A stretch of DNA of 64,000 nucleotides, from the NCBI RefSeq assembly GCF_000212855.1, contig NZ_GL890993.1:875427-939426 (forward strand), in the 5' to 3' direction. Below the pieces are notes generated by a model, which saw nothing but the letters and a program-made list of their open reading frames with translations, did not search any database and was not told the DNA's origin. Shown here piece after piece: positions 61,564 through 64,000 of the stretch (position 1 is its first letter; each line of letters opens with the position of its first letter). Position numbers and translations under genes: made by a program. The DNA is from Streptococcus sanguinis SK355 (GTDB lineage Bacteria > Bacillota > Bacilli > Lactobacillales > Streptococcaceae).

Positions 61564-63339
61564 ATGACTCAAGGAAAAATTACTGCATCTGCAGCAATGC
61601 TCAACGTATTGAAAACATGGGGCGTAGACACAATCTACGGTATCCCATCAGGAACACTTAGCTCACTTATGGATGCTTTAGCTGAAGACAAAGATATCCG
61701 CTTCTTGCAAGTTCGCCACGAAGAAACTGGTGCTCTTGCTGCGGTGATGCAAGCTAAATTCGGCGGCTCAATCGGGGTTGCAGTTGGTTCAGGTGGTCCA
61801 GGTGCGACTCACTTGATTAACGGTGTTTACGATGCAGCTATGGACAACACTCCATTCCTTGCTATCCTTGGATCACGTCCAGTCAACGAACTCAACATGG
61901 ATGCCTTCCAAGAGCTCAACCAAAACCCAATGTACCACGGAATTGCTGTATACAACAAACGCGTAGCTTACGCTGAGCAATTGCCAAAAGTAATTGACGA
62001 AGCTTGTCGTGCTGCTGTTTCTAAAAAAGGGCCAGCTGTTGTTGAAATCCCAGTAAACTTTGGTTTCCAAGAAATCGACGAAAACTCATACTACGGTTCA
62101 GGTTCTTACGAGCGCTCATTCATCGCTCCTGCTTTGAACGAAGTTGAAATCGACAAAGCTGTTGAAATCTTGAACAAGGCTGAGCGCCCAGTTATCTACG
62201 CTGGATTTGGTGGTGTCAAAGCTGGTGAAGTGATTACTGAATTGTCACGTAAAATCAAAGCGCCAATCATCACAACTGGTAAAAACTTTGAAGCTTTTGA
62301 GTGGAACTACGAAGGTTTGACAGGTTCTGCTTACCGTGTTGGTTGGAAACCAGCCAACGAAGTGGTCTTCGAAGCAGATACCGTTCTTTTCCTTGGTTCA
62401 AACTTCCCATTTGCTGAAGTATACGAAGCCTTCAAGAACACTGAAAAATTCATCCAAGTAGATATCGACCCTTACAAACTTGGTAAACGCCATGCTCTTG
62501 ACGCTTCTATCCTTGGTGATGCAGGTCAAGCGGCGAAAGCGATTCTTGATAAGGTAGACGCAGTTGAGTCTACTCCATGGTGGCGTGCAAACGTTAAGAA
62601 CAACCAAAACTGGCGCGATTACATGAACAAACTCGAAGGTAAAACAGAGGGTGAGTTGCAATTGTACCAAGTTTACAATGCCATCAACAAACATGCTGAC
62701 CAAGACGCTATCTACTCAATCGACGTAGGTAACTCTACTCAAACATCAACTCGTCACCTTCACATGACACCTAAGAACATGTGGCGTACATCTCCACTCT
62801 TTGCGACAATGGGTATCGCCCTTCCTGGTGGTATCGCTGCTAAGAAAGACAACCCAGAGCGCCAAGTATGGAACATCATGGGTGATGGAGCATTCAACAT
62901 GTGCTACCCAGACGTCATCACGAACGTTCAATACAACCTTCCGGTTATCAATGTTGTCTTCTCAAACGCTGAGTATGCTTTCATCAAGAACAAATACGAA
63001 GACACAAACAAACACTTGTTTGGTGTAGACTTCACAAACGCTGATTACGCGAAAATCGCTGAAGCTCAAGGCGCTGTTGGATTTACAGTAGACCGTATCG
63101 AAGACATCGACGCAGTCGTTGCAGAAGCTGTTAAATTGAACAAAGAAGGTAAGACAGTTGTCATTGATGCGCGCATCACACAACACCGTCCGCTTCCAGT
63201 AGAAGTACTTGAACTCGATCCAAAACTTCACTCAGAAGAAGCCATCAAAGCCTTCAAGGAAAAATACGAAGCAGAAGAGCTCGTCCCATTCCGCCTCTTC
63301 TTGGAAGAAGAAGGGTTGCAATCACGAGCAATCAAATAA
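61564..63339 (+). CDS. spxB: Pyruvate oxidase
   Basis: 591-residue TPP- and FAD-dependent oxidase: pyruvate, phosphate and O2 give acetyl phosphate, CO2 and H2O2. Domains in order are Pyr (residues ~1-180, with the catalytic Glu in [11 protein letters not shown]), FAD (~190-335) and PP (~365-530, with the TPP/Mg motif [15 protein letters not shown]). Codon use is extreme, favouring AAC, TAC, CAC and CCA, as for a highly expressed gene. It makes the peroxide with which oral streptococci compete. The spxB and pflB pathways split pyruvate by oxygen supply. Confidence 0.97.
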   Translation: MTQGKITASAAMLNVLKTWGVDTIYGIPSGTLSSLMDALAEDKDIRFLQVRHEETGALAAVMQAKFGGSIGVAVGSGGPGATHLINGVYDAAMDNTPFLAILGSRPVNELNMDAFQELNQNPMYHGIAVYNKRVAYAEQLPKVIDEACRAAVSKKGPAVVEIPVNFGFQEIDENSYYGSGSYERSFIAPALNEVEIDKAVEILNKAERPVIYAGFGGVKAGEVITELSRKIKAPIITTGKNFEAFEWNYEGLTGSAYRVGWKPANEVVFEADTVLFLGSNFPFAEVYEAFKNTEKFIQVDIDPYKLGKRHALDASILGDAGQAAKAILDKVDAVESTPWWRANVKNNQNWRDYMNKLEGKTEGELQLYQVYNAINKHADQDAIYSIDVGNSTQTSTRHLHMTPKNMWRTSPLFATMGIALPGGIAAKKDNPERQVWNIMGDGAFNMCYPDVITNVQYNLPVINVVFSNAEYAFIKNKYEDTNKHLFGVDFTNADYAKIAEAQGAVGFTVDRIEDIDAVVAEAVKLNKEGKTVVIDARITQHRPLPVEVLELDPKLHSEEAIKAFKEKYEAEELVPFRLFLEEEGLQSRAIK

Positions 63340-63400
63340 TTCCTCTCGTCGAAAATTAAATTTTAAATTTGTAGACTTCATTCGGAGATTTACTTCCGAC

Positions 63401-63439
63401 GATTCCATCATTGAAACCTTAATTTTCAATGATGGAATC
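63401..63439 (+). other. 16-bp perfect hairpin downstream of spxB
   Basis: GATTCCATCATTGAAA pairs without mismatch with TTTCAATGATGGAATC around a 7-nt loop. No T run follows, so it is not a classical terminator. A smaller TCGGA / TCCGA hairpin lies just before (63382-63399). Confidence 0.65.
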
Positions 63440-63443
63440 TAGT

Positions 63444-63518
63444 GCGGAGCCTAGAAAAAGTCCCAAAGGATTTTTCGTAGTTTGATGAGCAAAGATTTGC
63501 CATCAAACTTGGTTCCGC
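63444..63518 (+). ncRNA. Predicted three-way-junction RNA between spxB and the VOC gene
   Basis: Closing helix 63444-63451 with 63511-63518 (8 bp, one G-U). Arm 1: 63454-63463 with 63468-63476, CAAA loop, one bulged G. Arm 2: 63479-63487 with 63501-63509, extended by GCAA / TTGC with one bulged A. Only a few unpaired junction bases remain. I do not recognise the fold. It may be part of the spxB 3' UTR, an sRNA, a leader for the VOC gene, or a repeat. Confidence 0.5.
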
Positions 63519-63553
63519 CTTGTTTATTCTTTGATTTTCTTAGAGCAGAAGTT

Positions 63554-63582
63554 AAAAAGATCGGAGCAATCCGGTCTTTTTG
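63554..63582 (+). terminator. Terminator directly before the VOC gene
   Basis: 12-bp stem AAAAAGATCGGA / TCCGGTCTTTTT (one G-U) with GCAA loop. It ends 13 bp before the ATG at 63596, just upstream of the GGAGG ribosome site. Confidence 0.85.
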
Positions 63583-63595
63583 TGGAGGATAACAA

Positions 63596-63943
63596 ATGAA
63601 TTTAAATCAATTAGATATTATCGTTTCAAATGTTCCCCAAGTCTGTGCTGACTTGGAGCGTATTTTGGATAAAAAGGCAGACTATGTTGATGACAGTTTT
63701 GCACAGCTCACGATTGGCAGTCATTGTCTCATGTTGTCACAAAATCATCTGATTCCTTTGGAAAATTTTCAATCAGGAATCATTCTTCACATCGAGGTTG
63801 AGGATGTAGAGCAGAACTACCAACGGTTGAAAGAGTTTGGTGCCGAGATTTTACACGGTCCTGCTGTAACCGATTGGGGAACGGTGTCCCTGCTAGTTAA
63901 AGGACCTGCTGGTCTAGTGATTGATTTTTATCGAATGAAATAG
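63596..63943 (+). CDS. VOC (glyoxalase/bleomycin resistance) family protein
   Basis: 115 residues, one VOC domain with the two beta-alpha-beta-beta-beta units: NQLDIIVSNVPQVCADLERI and ILHIEVEDVEQNYQRLKEFG, ending in GPAGLVIDFYRMK. The first metal position (His in most members) is Asp5-Ile here, so metal binding is uncertain. A strong terminator lies between any upstream promoter and its ribosome site GGAGG, so expression must depend on read-through or antitermination. Confidence 0.85.
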   Translation: MNLNQLDIIVSNVPQVCADLERILDKKADYVDDSFAQLTIGSHCLMLSQNHLIPLENFQSGIILHIEVEDVEQNYQRLKEFGAEILHGPAVTDWGTVSLLVKGPAGLVIDFYRMK

Positions 63944-63971
63944 GTCAGTTTAACATAGAAAAAAACGCATA

Positions 63972-64000
63972 AAATCAACTGATTACAAAAGTGTTGATTT
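63972..64000 (+). terminator. Likely terminator after VOC gene (at window edge)
   Basis: AAATCAAC / GTTGATTT stem reaching the last base of the window; the T run cannot be fully seen. Confidence 0.55.

Overview
The window is chromosomal DNA of a low-GC Gram-positive coccus of the genus Streptococcus, most like the S. sanguinis / S. gordonii group. Support comes from the closeness of many products to their streptococcal forms (PepX, CppA, MvaA/MvaS, PflB, RecD2, ZapA, SpxB), a mevalonate instead of a DXP isoprenoid route, a pyruvate oxidase gene, and the general gene order. There is no rRNA or tRNA gene, no CRISPR array, no insertion sequence and no recognisable prophage. Most of the window is ordinary core genome. 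The species call is inference from memory, not a database result.

Layout. 1-6.4 kb: truncated pepX (-) diverging from the aquaglyceroporin gla (+), a DUF308-type membrane protein, cppA and a serine hydrolase. 6.5-12.8 kb: the whole mevalonate pathway in two converging operons, mvaK1-mvaD-mvaK2-fni (+) and mvaS-mvaA (-). 13-16.7 kb: a two-subunit ThrE-type amino-acid exporter and pyruvate formate-lyase. 17-22 kb: dinB, then a small membrane protein, three CPBP-family intramembrane proteins (two nearly identical) and a TetR regulator, with two copies of a TetR-like operator. 22-31.4 kb: recD2, lepB, rnhC (-), then zapA, a CvpA-family gene, mutS2, a C69 dipeptidase and trxA (+). 31.5-33.5 kb: an AT-rich accessory patch (DUF4865, LysR, SRPBCC).

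33.6-41.7 kb: a glycine riboswitch and its Na+/amino-acid symporter, sstT with an apparent ATT start codon, mscS, a DUF4352 protein, a DUF2268 protein behind a MerR-type promoter, an EXLDI protein, then a GNAT gene lying between gdhA and a decayed second copy of the gdhA 3' end. 42-48.6 kb: pyrDA, msrAB and a methionine ABC transporter whose ATPase gene metN is split by an in-frame TAG, then a TRZ/ATZ-type deaminase. 48.7-55.5 kb: CapA-like protein, AraC regulator, GH1 phospho-beta-glucosidase and a transglutaminase-like lipoprotein. 55.5-59.6 kb: a 185-bp structured intergenic repeat and the osmoprotectant system busAB-busAA with its regulator busR. 59.7-64 kb: HAD and SGNH hydrolases, spxB, and a VOC protein behind a structured RNA region and a terminator.

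Themes. Mixed-acid and aerobic fermentation (pflB, spxB, both with candidate CcpA cre sites), methionine supply and repair (metQ-metN-metP, msrAB, deaminase), osmotic balance (busR-busA, mscS, gla) and isoprenoid synthesis. The spots most worth checking are the three-way-junction RNA between spxB and the VOC gene, the CPBP/TetR locus with repeated operators, the split metN, the ATT start of sstT, the bipartite BusR operators and the gdhA 3'-end duplication.
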